Shown piece after piece: positions 1 through 10,773 of a stretch of DNA of 64,000 bases. This DNA comes from Aristolochia californica (taxonomy: Eukaryota > Streptophyta > Magnoliopsida > Piperales > Aristolochiaceae). The position numbers were made by a program, and so were the translations under genes. The notes under the pieces are model-generated. The model made no database searches and had not been told where the DNA came from. It worked only from the letters and a program-made list of their open reading frames with translations. Where the stretch lies: NCBI GenBank assembly GCA_029961685.1, contig JARWKL010000001.1, positions 55,330,062-55,394,061 of the forward strand, read 5' to 3'. Numbering within the stretch: the stretch's first letter is position 1; each line of letters starts with the position of its first letter.

Positions 1-79
1 ATTTTTCTCATTGTGAGCTGACCAAACATTTTCACATGCAATAAGTGTGGTTAGCCAGTACATGCATAAACTATAGCTT

Positions 80-495
80 TGCAGACGGAGATTGGGTTAG
101 ATCATCTAATGACAAGAAATCCAGTTTTGGTTATTGTATTTTAGTGGGAGGGAATTTGATCACATGAAAGAGTAAAAAATAGAATGTTATTGCAAGGTCC
201 AATGCTGAGGCAAATTACAAATCTATGACCCATGTAGTAAGATAACTTCTATGGATCAAATCTCTCTTGAAAAAATTGGGATTCCACAAAGAGGCACCTA
301 TGGAACTTCATCGTGATAATCAAGAATTCATTCACATTTATTTCAATATAGTCTTCCATGAGAGAACAAAGCATATTGAGCTATATTGCCATTGCATACG
401 AAAAAAATTACAAGTAGGCATTATATCTCTCAGACATGTTTCATCTCAGGGGCAGGTTGCAGATATCCTTACAAAGCCGGTTACATCCAAGATTC
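80..495 (+). mobile_element. Ty1/copia RNase H fragment, decayed
   Basis: Translated pieces match the C-terminal RNase H part of a copia polyprotein: a D-W-x-x-S-x-x-D-K-K-S-x-x-G-Y segment near 85-150, then, in other frames, the terminal H-x-R-T-K-H-I-E-L segment and the closing Q-V-A-D-I-L-T-K-P motif near 445-483. Frame changes and stops between them show it is dead. It is cut by the left window edge or by older deletion. The family assignment is secure; the element boundaries are not. Confidence 0.8.
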
Positions 496-550
496 AAACC
501 ACTATATGTTCTTTCTTCCTTGTCCCTTTTCCTCCCTTCTTAGGGTAAAG

Positions 551-800
551 GGCATTGATGTAATTGTAGTACTTTTATACTTATAAATAGAGGTTAAGGG
601 GGAGGATTAAGAATGATTTCATGACCATAATTCTTTTTCCCATGTTTCCATTGTCTCCTCTCAACAACCGTCCTCTCTCTCTTTCTCGTTTTCTCTTTCT
701 TCTCTCTTCTCTCTTTTCACTCCTGCTTCTTCTTCGGTTCTATTTCTCCTAGAGTGTTTTGTTCTTAACTAATCATCATGGGATCCTTAAATCAACATCC
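551..800 (+). mobile_element. copia 3' LTR-like remnant
   Basis: Directly follows the RNase H fragment. It has the look of a copia LTR: a short leader-type TATAAATAG-like segment (about 578-590), a long CT-rich stretch (655-735) and a terminal part near 765-790 that recurs around 59,950-59,985. Clear TG...CA ends were not found, so the limits are approximate. Confidence 0.45.
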
Positions 801-1220
801 TAAAGTGATGAAAAAAGATACAATTGATGAAATACTAAAGGAACACAAGGATAGTACTATATCATAATTTAGATGAAAGGAGGCGACAATGCAATACTTT
901 AGTTCAAACCAAGTTTCTAAATAGAAAAAGGAGGACATGCTTATCAAATCAATAATGAGTGTGACCTTAAAAAAAGAAGTAAGGGAGACTATGATGGCAA
1001 AACTAGAAAAATACTAAACAACTTGAACCAACTATGACCTCAAAGAATTTTGGGTGGTGAGCATAATTTTTTGTCATAACATTGTGGAAGATAAGCAATC
1101 ACTAGGGGAAACCCCAAAGCAAGTTACCTCATGCGATCTTCCCTCAATAATAGATACCAACATCGAGTGCTCAAGTCTAGCAAAAAATCTCTGGCTAGAA
1201 GGGAAATTTATCTTAAAAAG
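801..1220. other. no recognisable feature
   Basis: AT-rich DNA with purine-rich stretches and no open frame of note. It probably belongs to decayed retroelement interior, but I see no domain to support that. Confidence 0.4.
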
Positions 1221-2310
1221 TAGGACTCTATAAAAAAGGAAACTCAATTCATGTCAAAACATGTAGAAGTAATAGGAGAAAAATAGACAAAAAGAGAGAT
1301 TTTTGGCAAAATTAACCTTTGCTACTTCAAATATAGATATCTCCCAAAATACAACGTAGAAGCACAAATGGTTTGTTTCAAAAGAAACTAGACTTGAAGA
1401 TCTTTATTTAGAGGTATAATTCTCTATATAAAGTCTCATTCTTTTTGCCATAAAATACTAAAAAAATAAAGCATTCTATTGTCACTTAAACCTTTTCTTA
1501 TTCCTAACCTTTGCAACTTCAAATATGAATTTCTCTTTGTAGAAAATCCTGATTGACAAAATTCTCTTTGAGTTTCAAAATAAACTCAAAATATTTTTTG
1601 TCAGTATATAATTTGTAGTAAGAAAATAGTATTATAGAGGTACTAATGTCACAGGAAAAATAGATACTAGTGTCAAACGCCTAGCCAATACAACTCAAAA
1701 GACTGGTCTGTTAAGTGCGGAAAGCCAAGTACCTAACCCAGGTGGACCGGAACCACCTAGCTTTGACACCCACTATTTCCGTTCCCTACCGCTTCACACG
1801 GGATTTGAATGCGGAATGTGTTGCCCAGCTCTGATACCATGTCAAACGCCTAGCCCATACAACTTAAAAGACCGGTCTGTTAGGGAGCAGAAAGCCAAGT
1901 ACCTAACCCAAGTGGACCAGGGGTGGACGAAACCTAACCCAGGTGGACTGGAACCACCTAGCTCTGACACCTACCATTCCCGTTCCCTACCGCTTCCACC
2001 GTGATTCGAACGCTGAACGTGGTGCCAAGCTCTGATACCATATCAAACGCTTAGCCAATACAACCCAAAAGACCGGTCTATTAAGTGCGGAAAGCCAAAT
2101 ACCTAACCCAGATGGACCAAGGGTAGACGGAACCTATCCCAGGTGGACTAGAACCACCTATCTCTGACAACTAGGACTAGAAAACATGATTGAGGAAGAA
2201 AAAGAAGAACACAAACATAAACTAATAGCGATGATAGATAAAAAAATGATCACATTATCTTTGGTTGACCAAATCAACTCATAAAACTTGCTCTAACACC
2301 ATGTTGAATT
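1221..2310 (-). mobile_element. non-autonomous LTR element interior, split by a TRIM
   Basis: The segments 1,240-1,665 and 2,175-2,310 resemble, piece by piece, the interior of the LTR element at 36,217-37,859 and the elements at 51,150-52,000: shared tracts read like TTTCTCTTTGTAGAAAA and TATATAATTTGTA, followed by a GAGGAAGAAAAAGAAGAACA-type tract. The right end carries a degenerate primer-site complement (near 2,293-2,303). No retroviral domain is readable. The TRIM at 1,671-2,169 sits inside it, so this element is the older insertion. Confidence 0.55.
1666..2174 (-). mobile_element. tandem TRIM (LTR-int-LTR-int-LTR)
   Basis: Terminal-repeat retrotransposon in miniature, minus orientation. 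Three LTRs lie at 1,671-1,768, 1,840-1,969 and 2,041-2,169; the first two begin TGTCAAACGCC and all end TTTGACA or CTCTGACA. Two 71-bp internal segments (1,769-1,839 and 1,970-2,040) each end in the complement of a tRNA-iMet-type primer site (CTCTGATACCA). The five bases before and after the whole block are identical, ACTAG (1,666-1,670 and 2,170-2,174), so the three-LTR form is one insertion unit. LTRs two and three carry about 32 bp lacking in the first. It has no coding capacity and would need proteins from another element. Confidence 0.85.
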
Positions 2311-2389
2311 TCTAGAAGATAAAAATAATTTATTGACTTGAATATAACTAAGTATAATGAGCCTCAATTTATAATGAACCTCTTCCTCT

Positions 2390-2562
2390 TGACTCAAATT
2401 TGTCCATACACCTCTCTCTCTCTCTTTCTCTTCCTTCTCGCCCTTAGTTTCTTCTCTCCTCTCTCTCTCTCTCAAGAGCTAGAATTCCTCTCTTCTCTCC
2501 TTCCCTTGAGATCTCTAACGTTTATGTCTTGGCCCTAGAAATCAATATGGTATAAGTGTGGA
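2390..2562 (+). mobile_element. copia LTR 3' end with primer-site remnant
   Basis: CT-rich leader-like DNA ending near 2,545 and followed by a TGGTATAAGTG-like relic of the tRNA-iMet primer site (about 2,550). The same sequence, about 80-85% alike by eye, occurs at 4,634-4,760, ending in the same TTTATGTCTTGG segment, which shows both are LTR ends of one family. Confidence 0.55.
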
Positions 2563-3630
2563 CAAATATCTAAGATGGAAAAGGAGAAGAAGACGGAGAA
2601 GAAAGGGAGGAAGAAGAAAAAGAAGAATAAGAAGAAGAAGAAATAAAAAAAGAGAGGAGTTTCTCATTTTTTCTTTTGTCTTTCTTTCCAAATTCCTGTC
2701 TTTCATTAGATGTTTTACTCTCTTACCATATGTTTATTGTAGAAAATTATATACCTTTTGAAGTATATGTGAGTTTAGTGTCCAACTCAAAAAGAATTGT
2801 TGAAATCATATTTTTCTAGAATGAGAAATTGACATCCGAAACAACAAAGGTAAAGCAGAAGAGAAGGTTTGAGTAGCATCAGAAAGCCTCAACTTCCTAA
2901 ATGGTTTGCACCAGCATTACTGATGATTTATATTATGAATTATATCTCAAATAAAATCAATGTGAGTCTATTTTCTACCCCAATAAACTGTTTCTCAATC
3001 TGATATTTCTAGAGAGAGATATCCACACTAGAAAAATCAAAGGTCGTGCTAGTATCTTGTTGCATGTGAAGATTCGAATTTAATCCGAATTTTTTCTTCA
3101 CTTTTTGAGTTGCTAATGTTGGTTATGTTTGCAAATTTGTTTTTCAAAATCTGGTCAAGATTTTTCGAATTTGCGTATCTTTCCTTCCTTAAAAGTTTTT
3201 ATTGGTTTATCTCATATTACACTAGTTTCCTTAAGAGAAGTCTTTCCCATTATGGGTTTAGTTTCATTTTTTTGACAAAGTTGGAAAATTTTGAATTAGA
3301 AAGTCTTGTTTGCTCATTCTAAATTCCAAATAAGTGTCCTAAAATTTCCTTATTCCAGATTTATCTCTTGAATATTTTTTTTAAATTGGTGAAATTGTGT
3401 TAAATAGTAATTGCATTATTTGAGAAGTTTATTTTTAGAAAGTTTTCATTATTATGTTCCATAACTTGCTTATTGGGGTTTTTTTTTAATTTTCCTTGAT
3501 CATCTTGTCAATATAGGATTTTTATTATCCATCTATTGATCTAAAAGGGCCTCCTTCTTACTTGAAACTATGAAGAACTACATTGTGTGCCACCTTCCTT
3601 TGGAAGTATGAGAGGTGATATTTTTTTAGT
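2563..3630. other. no gene; purine tract then AT-rich DNA
   Basis: A strongly purine-rich tract occupies about 2,576-2,660 (repeated GAA and AGG). The rest is AT-rich with short meaningless open frames. Nothing else was recognised. Confidence 0.45.
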
Positions 3631-4010
3631 CACACCCTTAATTCCTCAAAAAACTTTTTTCAATTTATTTATGTTAAAATCACTTAAGAGCAATGCCTCG
3701 ACCCACTACCTAAAAATTATAGGAGTGTGCTGAACACCCACCTTGAGTCAAGCCTTTTATTCTTCACCCAAGAGGTGATTTGTGTTTGAGCTATTCTTAA
3801 AATGTGAGTAGTCTTTTTGTTGTACCCTATGTTGGGCTATTTTTTCTCCTTTGAAATTGAGCAGTGTGTTTCAAATTGTAACCGTTTTAACAGGTGTAAG
3901 GAGTTTTGTCGTACTACTAGGAGTGATTTTTCTTCTCTCACCATTATGTTGTTGGGTCTCTTGGTAAAGAACAAAGAGATCCCCAACTTGAGGGGGAGAA
4001 GTACCGGAAG
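3631..4010 (+). mobile_element. copia-family 3' untranslated fragment
   Basis: Untranslated 3' region ending in a polypurine tract, CTTGAGGGGGAGAAG (about 3,987-4,001). The same sequence is seen in reverse orientation at 53,890-54,230 and more weakly at 36,410-36,660, including the tract around the words for 'ttgggtctcttg' and 'ccattatg'. It is therefore a repeat family, not a gene. Confidence 0.5.
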
Positions 4011-4281
4011 AAGTACAGGACAAAGGTAACTAACAATGAAGAATTCCACATGTTGTGGTGATCAAGTTTTATGTGGCTAGAATATCCAAGTAAGGGGGAG
4101 ACAAGATGAGAACAAGATGAAGAATACGAGCAAGATGAAAACAAGATGAAGAATACCAGCAAGATGTGAACAAGAAGAAGATGAATCAAATCAATGCCAT
4201 AAAAATTTATTTTTCAAACACACAAATTTCTTGACCAAAAGCTTTTGCAAAGTGAACTTACAAACACTAGCTTGAGGGGGA

Positions 4282-4765
4282 GTTTTAAAAGACACCCGCG
4301 TGTGTAGGGATGACATGACTAGTAAATAAGGAAGATTTTCATAGAGATGACATAGAATTGTAATTATGCAAGCTGGTGTATGTCCTCTTATCTTTTTTTT
4401 TCCTTTTGAAACATGTAGCCCTAAGGGCATTGTAGTCATTGGAAACACCTTCACACAACTACAAATACAACGTCAAGGCAAGGGGTAGAGCATTCAAGCC
4501 TCTTCATCTTATCTCTTTTTTCCTTTTGACGCATGTAGCCCTAAGAGCATTGTTGTCATTGGAAACACCTTTACACAACTACAAATACAACCTCAAGGCA
4601 AAGGGTAGAGCATTCAAGCCTCTTCCTCTAGGCTCAAATTCGTCCATACACCACTCTCTCTTTGCCTCTTGCTTATCTCCCTTAGTTTCTTCACTCCTCT
4701 CTCCCAAGAGCTAGAATTCCTCTATTCTCTCCTTCTCTTGAGATATCTTTTATTTATGTCTTGGA
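4282..4765 (+). mobile_element. LTR-like segment after a polypurine tract
   Basis: Starts just after CTTGAGGGGGAG (about 4,270-4,281), a typical copia polypurine tract, and ends in the CT-rich segment shared with 2,390-2,545. It contains a 120-bp tandem duplication, described separately. Its 3' end abuts the broken RRM exon. Confidence 0.5.
4387..4627. repeat. 120-bp tandem duplication, two copies
   Basis: Two direct copies with an exact 120-base period: the segment with CATGTAGCCCTAAG at 4,412 recurs at 4,532, and the copy continues through ACACAACTACAAATACAAC and AGAGCATTCAAGCCTCTTC. Copies differ at a handful of positions. It lies in an LTR-like segment just upstream of where transcription would start or be processed. 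Confidence 0.85.
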
Positions 4766-5222
4766 GCTACAAATCAACTATAACTATTGATGAAAAGCAT
4801 AGAGAATCATTTTCTCCTTTTGGTGAGCATGTGGAAGGTACATTTCTATGCATCTTACCAACTTATTAATTGTATATGTTCTGTCTATGTCTACATTGCA
4901 TATTGTCTAGCTCCTAAGTTGTGCCTTAGCTACTAATGTCATGCTACTCTAGTTTGTTGACAAGATTTTTCATCTATTCATTGGTATGGTTGTTGTTCTC
5001 TTGTTCATTTCTTTTTTATGATATTTTTCAACAAAGGTTATCATTGACCGAGCCTCGGGAAGGTCAAAAGGTTTTGGTTTTGTCACATATGCAACCATTG
5101 ACGAAGCCAAGAAAGCTAAAGAGGGTATGAATGCCAAATTTTTGGATGGTTTGGTTATTTTTGTTGATCCATCAAAACCTAAAGAACCAAAGCCTTCACC
5201 ACCACAAGAGCAAGGACCTTGA
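4755..5222 (+). pseudogene. broken RRM (glycine-rich RNA-binding-like) gene
   Basis: Two exons of a single-RRM plant RNA-binding protein of the organellar/small glycine-rich RNA-binding type are readable. Exon 1 (to 4,837) gives S-F-S-P-F-G-E-H-V-E, the RNP2-helix-1 part; exon 2 (5,032-5,222) gives D-R-A-S-G-R-S-K-G-F-G-F-V-T-Y (RNP1) and runs through F-L-D-G-L-V-I-F-V-D to a natural stop after a Pro/Lys tail. Exon 1 ends at a good GT donor in phase 1. The acceptor needed to keep frame would be at 5,030-5,031, which reads AA instead of AG; the next AG (5,035-5,036) shifts the frame to an early stop. The start of the gene is missing, replaced by LTR sequence. I infer a pseudogene cut by retroelement insertion; exon 2 itself is uninterrupted, so decay is recent. 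Confidence 0.75.
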
Positions 5223-6110
5223 GAGATTGGATTCAGGACAAACAAAGTAATTGGATGGTGTGGTTAGTGGGTGGAGATCTCTTTCGATGGAAGCAGAAAG
5301 ATATTCACATCAAACGATACAATACAACATTGAATTGAATTGCGATTGCTTAAAATGTAGCTTTGGTTTTGATTTTTTGTTTGGAAAGTGAGAGTGCAAC
5401 AAAAAATTTGTCGTTAAATTAATGCTTTACAAGAAGAAAGTAGGTCATGACCGTGGATGTTTGTATGCAATATGGGTCAAAATTATGATGCAATTAAAAG
5501 TGTTGTTAGTACAATATTTGCAATTTTGCATTGTCCTTTGGGATGAAGAGACACATCTTAGTTGTCTACTTGTTGACTTAAATTTGATGATATTCCTTGC
5601 ACAGTTTTGATATAACTCGAAGTTGACCAAGTGGTGAGTTGACTTATTTGTAGTTAATAGTGGTACCGACGTTTTTGTTTCGAAGCGCCATAATGGTGAA
5701 GGTGTCAGCTAGCCTTGGCCCTGCAAAGCTAGTTGAAGAAACAAGCGCATCGGCTTAATTGGATAGCGGTAAGGAGGAAGGTTCATTAAATAGAAGTGTT
5801 GAGTGAGAGTTTGCTCAATCATGTTAGAATGTTTCTCAAGCTATATATTCAATTTTGTAACTGCAGTTTGGTCTGGTAATTCTGTTGCAACTTGAATTGC
5901 AGTTTCTTTTCTTCAGGTCTCTGTTACCCATCATGAGAAATCCCTTGTAGTTTCTATTTGAGGGCTTTGGGATGAGATGAAAAATGACTTGATAGGTTGA
6001 TGTGATTTCCTTTTGTTTGATAGAAAAGAAACTAATATTTATTCGTCTTCAAATTTTCCAAATTCTTCCTTCATTTATTTTGGGTTTTTGCTTAAGAGAA
6101 GGGACCTTTC
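5223..6110. other. no further gene; possible 3' flank of the RRM copy
   Basis: AT-rich DNA without recognisable domains. The first few hundred bases may be the former 3' UTR and downstream flank of the RRM gene. Confidence 0.4.
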
Positions 6111-6119
6111 TGTTTGTAT

Positions 6120-6840
6120 CTCCATTTGTTTAATTATTTTATTTTATATAATTAATTAATTAATTAATTTTATTTATTTTTAAATTATCACTCGTTAAAA
6201 TCTATCGTAGTTTATCAATAAAAAAATTAAGTACAACTATCTTATAAGATTTAATTGACTAATTTTATATAATAAAATATCCTTTTCATATAAATTAATG
6301 ATGGTTAATATTACATTAATTACTAATTTAAGAGTGAGAAATTAGATACTGAAAAATAAAAAATTGATTAACTATTTTGACATTATAAAAGTAAGAATTT
6401 GTTTAATTATTTTAATTTTATAAATTTAATTAAATAGATAATTTTCTTTTATTCTTACAAATTAAAATCTATCTTAGTTTATAATAAATAAAATTAAGTA
6501 GAACTATCTTATAAGAGTTAATAAACTAGTTTCATATAAAAAAATATCCTTTTTATATAAATTAATGGTGATTAATATTATATTTAATTACTAGTTTAAG
6601 AGTGAGAATTTAGATTTTAAAAAATGATATTTTGATTAACTATTTTGATATTATAAAAGTAAACATTTGTTTAATTATTTAATATATATATATATATATA
6701 TAATTAAATAAATTTAATTTAATTTTTAATCATTTATTAATTTATCACAAGTTAAAATCTATCTTTAAGTTTATTAATAAAAAATAAGTAAAAGTTATAA
6801 AAGTTAAATTTGTTAGAATATTTATTTAATAAAAAATTTC
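6120..6840. repeat. AT-rich tandem repeat, about 267-290 bp unit
   Basis: A unit containing GTTAAAATCTATC, then AACTATCTTATAAGA, TCCTTTT-ATATAAATTAATG and TTTAAGAGTGAGAA occurs about two and a half times; the TCTATC anchor lies at 6,201, 6,468 and 6,758. Short TTAA and TA runs (a TA microsatellite near 6,684-6,702) explain the variable spacing. Satellite-like or an expanded non-autonomous element. Confidence 0.75.
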
Positions 6841-7026
6841 TTTGCACTTTACTCCGCACCTTCCATTGTGCACACTAACAAAAAAAAACAAATACTTTAC
6901 ACTACAATTTCCATTACGTACACTAATACAAAAAAGTAATTCACTACACTTTCAAAACGCACTACCCCCCCTCGCTGACTTTCATTTTTCACTACACTTA
7001 CAAAATGCACTAACCACCCCTAGATG

Positions 7027-8110
7027 TTAAAAATGTTTTCTAAGTGGTAATTTATTGGAAGAGGTTTATATGATTCAACCACCTGGTTTTGTGGTTGAGG
7101 GGGTGAATGTATGTTGTTTGAATAAGGCTATTTATGTTGTTTGAAAGTGATCACTTTGTGTTTACAAAAACAACTACAATTGGTATGTATCTTATGGTTG
7201 TCTATGTTGATGACATTTTTATCAGGGAGTGACATTGGGGGGATTCAACAAGTGAAGAAAGATTTGAATGAGTTTCAAACCAAAAACTTAGAACTATTCA
7301 AATATTTCCTAGGTATTGAAGTTCTTTAATCTAGTTACGACATAATTTTGTCTCAAAGGTAGTATGTCCTTGCTCTATTAAAAGAAATTGGTATGCTTGA
7401 GGTGTAAACTAGTTGATACACCTATGGACCCCAATGTTAACCTATGTGCTGAATTGGATGATAATATTGATGTTGGCAAATTCCAATAATTGGTTGAAAA
7501 ACTTATTGATCTCATAGTTACAAGACCATATATATCTTATCATGTAAGTGGCATCAGTCAATTTATGCATCATCCTTGATAGGCTCATTGGATGGCATTG
7601 GAGAGGATTCTCCAGTATTTAAAGAAAAATCCAAGACAAGGATTGTTATATAAATGTTATAGGCATACAATATCAAAGGTTCTTCAGATGCATATTGGGT
7701 TGGTTCTCTTTATTTTAGAAAATCGGTTTTTGGTTATTATACAAATATAAGGGGAGATATGGTCACTTGGAGAAGTAAGAAACAAAGTCTTGTGGCTAGA
7801 TCAAGTACTGAAGTAGAATATTGAGCCGATGCACACACAATAAGTAAGTAATTATGACTTAAGTCATTAATGATAGAACTTGGGGGGTTCAAAATAACCA
7901 AGTTCATGCAACTCCATTGTGACAATCTGGTGGCAACAAATTGTGACCAACCCAGTCTACCATGAAAGAAAAAAGCACATAGAGATATACTGTCATTTTG
8001 TTAAAAAAAATTACAAGTTGGTGTCATCTCAATGTAATACATTCTTTCAAATAATCAACTAGTAGATGTTTTTACAAAGGTTATTACAGTAGGACCTCTC
8101 TCTACAACTT
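7027..8110 (+). mobile_element. Ty1/copia reverse transcriptase-RNase H remnant
   Basis: Fragments of the copia polyprotein follow each other in the correct order but in changing frames: E-E-V-Y-M-I-Q-P-P-G-F near 7,055, the catalytic Y-V-D-D box near 7,202-7,214, F-K-Y-F-L-G-I-E-V near 7,298, then RNase H pieces (F-G-Y-Y, W-R-S-K-K-Q-S-L-V-A-R-S-S near 7,765-7,805) and a closing V-D-V-F-T-K at about 8,065. Many stops make it non-functional. A 5' part (gag, integrase) is absent. Confidence 0.88.
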
Positions 8111-8158
8111 GCTCCATGCTGAGAATATTTGATGTATTTGTACCAACATGAGGGGGAG

Positions 8159-8460
8159 TGTTAAAGAAGCATTAGTGGCATATCTTATAATTAAGTAGAT
8201 CAGTAGCACAACTTGTAATTATATAGGATATTAAGTTCCTTTTTTCTTTCACTTGTATTAGGGTTTCTAACCCTCATCTATAAATAAGAGGTAAGGGGGA
8301 GCGGCTCATATCCAATGATCTCCCTTTGTGGGGAAAAACCCTAAGCTCTACAACTCGAGCTCTCTCCTTCTCAAACCTACTCTTCTCCTCTCTTCTTCTT
8401 CTCTTTTTCTTCTTCTCTCTTACTCTAACCTCTTTTATATAGGAAACCTAGAATCTAACA
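8159..8460 (+). mobile_element. copia 3' LTR (family A)
   Basis: Begins TGTTAAAGAAGC right after the polypurine tract ATGAGGGGGAG and ends GAATCTAACA. Contains a TATAAATAAGAGG box and a CT-rich leader. A second member of the same LTR family is at 60,329-60,598, with matching polypurine tract and matching ATCTAACA end. Confidence 0.8.
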
Positions 8461-9084
8461 TTTTTTTTCTTTTCGAGACCCAACATAGATCTTGGTCCAA
8501 ATTGTCCCTCCAAATAACTAGACTTATCATTGTCTATAAAAACATATACAACTTCTTTATTACTAGACATGATGAAAATTTCCAAAAACTTGAAAGATAC
8601 AACAAAAAAAGTATGAAACTAGCTTAGGTAAGTTTCTTAAGAGACAAAAAAATAACTTAGAGATATGTTCATGAAGAAAAAAACAACTCTCTTAAGAGGC
8701 ACGACATAAAGACAAAAATTGAGAACTTGCAGCTTTGGATCACATTTAAAAGCCATGGAAGGATTCAAAACATCTTAGTATGATTTGTTTGCTCAAAACA
8801 AGAGCTAAAAACACAATTCAACCCTCCCATGCAAAATAACGACTCATCATGCAAGAAACAAAGAGATTATGCAAATAGAAACTTAATGTTCCACTAAACT
8901 AACCCCAAAAATATGTGTAGGGTGCAAAAATACTAGAAAAAAGTTATGGTAAAGTTTGAAGAGAAATTAGTAACAAAAGACTGAGGTTTGACTAGAAAAG
9001 GAGGTTGGGAGACACAAAAAATCTGCATTTTGACGAGCTTAAGATGTCGTTCGAACAATTATTTATCTAAATCCCCAATGTCCC
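8461..9084. other. no recognisable feature
   Basis: AT/purine-rich DNA with no credible open frame; possibly decayed retroelement interior. Confidence 0.35.
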
Positions 9085-9300
9085 TCTCTGATATCATGAA
9101 GAATGAGAGGTTTAGAACCTTATGTAATATTTCGTAAAGAAACAAGAAAAGAAAGTACAAAGAAAGGAGAAGAAATATCCAAAATGTGGAGGAGTCTCCT
9201 TCCTCACAAGTATTCAAATCTACATTACCTTATTAGGGTTTACAATCTTAAGAGAAAGAAAGACACTTATACCCTCATTCAATGAGGTATACATAAAATG
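9085..9300 (-). mobile_element. LTR-like fragment, minus orientation
   Basis: A CTCTGATATCA primer-site complement (9,086-9,096) is followed at once by TGAAGAATGAGAGG, the arrangement expected where a minus-oriented LTR meets its interior. The segment then has a purine-rich leader and a TTAGGGTTT-like core segment. The far end is undefined. Confidence 0.45.
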
Positions 9301-10773
9301 TGAATAAAATAAAGTAAACATACTCTATTTTCTGAAAGGCTAGGTGGACAAATGCCAAGAAAATTGTTTGTTCAATCTTTGTTATTCTTCTAAGGTAGTT
9401 CTAAATTTTTACATGGGTAGGCCGGTTGCTCTCAAAGTACTTAGATGCATCATATGCCAAATTTCTTACAGGGATTTATTTATTTATTTTTCCGATAATT
9501 ACTAAATTAAATTTTATAATTAAATATTAAGTATTTATTATCATCAAAATTAACCTCATTAGAATTTCTAGGCCAACCCCTCACTCCCCATGCCTTTGCC
9601 AACAATAAAGGGAACCCCTCTTGCCAAGGTGCATAGTGTCCCTTGGAGGATTGTTCCAATGGGTCCCATAAAGGGGGATTGAAAGATCAAATATTTATTT
9701 ATTTAAAGGGTAGTATTGACCATTATGGCGGTAAATAGGGCAGGAGGGGCATTACTGTGATTATCTATCCCCAACGATTCAATCACTCAAAATGACATGG
9801 AACCGGAGTTTCCCAAATTTACTTTCTCAGCCAACTGGCTTAATTCTCGTGCAGCTTGTCTCCATCCCTCACCGTACAGGTAAGCGAGATCAGATATGAA
9901 CACACCGGCAAAAGATGGATCACCGTCGTCTTCCATGTGACCTGCTCGATGTTTAACCCCTCTTCCTTGCTCTTTTCGGGAACTCGTATACGAGGCTACT
10001 AAAGATCGATCACGTTTGCTTCACGAGGCTACTTCCTCTCTATCCGAACCCAGTTCCATACCTGAGCCGAAGATCGGTTAGGTGTCCGATCCTCAGATTC
10101 TGTCCCGAACGAAGCACCAGTCTGAAATTTGAAGTGTTTTTGTTTTTGTTTTTTCTTTTATTTTCTTTCGAAGTCGCTGAACTGGAGATGACCGAGAGAG
10201 CTCTGCTTCCGCTAAGACTTAAGATCGAGCTATGCTTGCTCTTAGGAACCCTAACATCTTAAAGCACTGACACCGTACGTGGTTGTCGTCGTTGTAATTA
10301 AGAAGTCAGTGTTGCTTGGGCATAATACTGGAAATTGAACTGGAATATCAATTTGTGATATCTTTACAGATACCCGAAGATCAGCTATTCTTGTTTGGAA
10401 GTATTTTTCTTTTTTAAGGTGGTTTCAGGTTGTAGTAGGGTTATTGGCGTGAGAATTAGGTTTTGAGATATGGAGGTGGAATGTTTGAGGAGGTCAGGCT
10501 CTGTAATGTAGGCTTGGGTTCTTCTTGTTCGCCAAGACCAAAGGTAGGTTCGCGTCCTGTTCAATTTCGTGAAATCGTTTTCATTTGACACTGTAATTGT
10601 CCTGAATTTTGATCTGTTTCTGCTCAAGCTTCCTCTTTCTTTGGTTCAAAATTACCGTGAATTCTATTTTCGAATAATTAAGGTGAAGAATAGTGTGATC
10701 GCAGGTGCAAATTGCATTTCGGTGTAGTTATTCTGTCTTTTTATGATTTCATTCTGGTGGATCGAGGAAAACC
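9301..10773 (+). promoter_or_regulatory. upstream region and probable 5' UTR of the LUH-like gene
   Basis: From about 9,780 the DNA becomes more GC-rich and gene-like. A good donor CAG|GTAAGC lies at 9,879/9,880 and a plausible acceptor, ATCGCAG, at about 10,698-10,704, consistent with an intron in the 5' UTR. No convincing TATA box was found. The splice structure here is inferred and needs transcript data. Confidence 0.4.
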
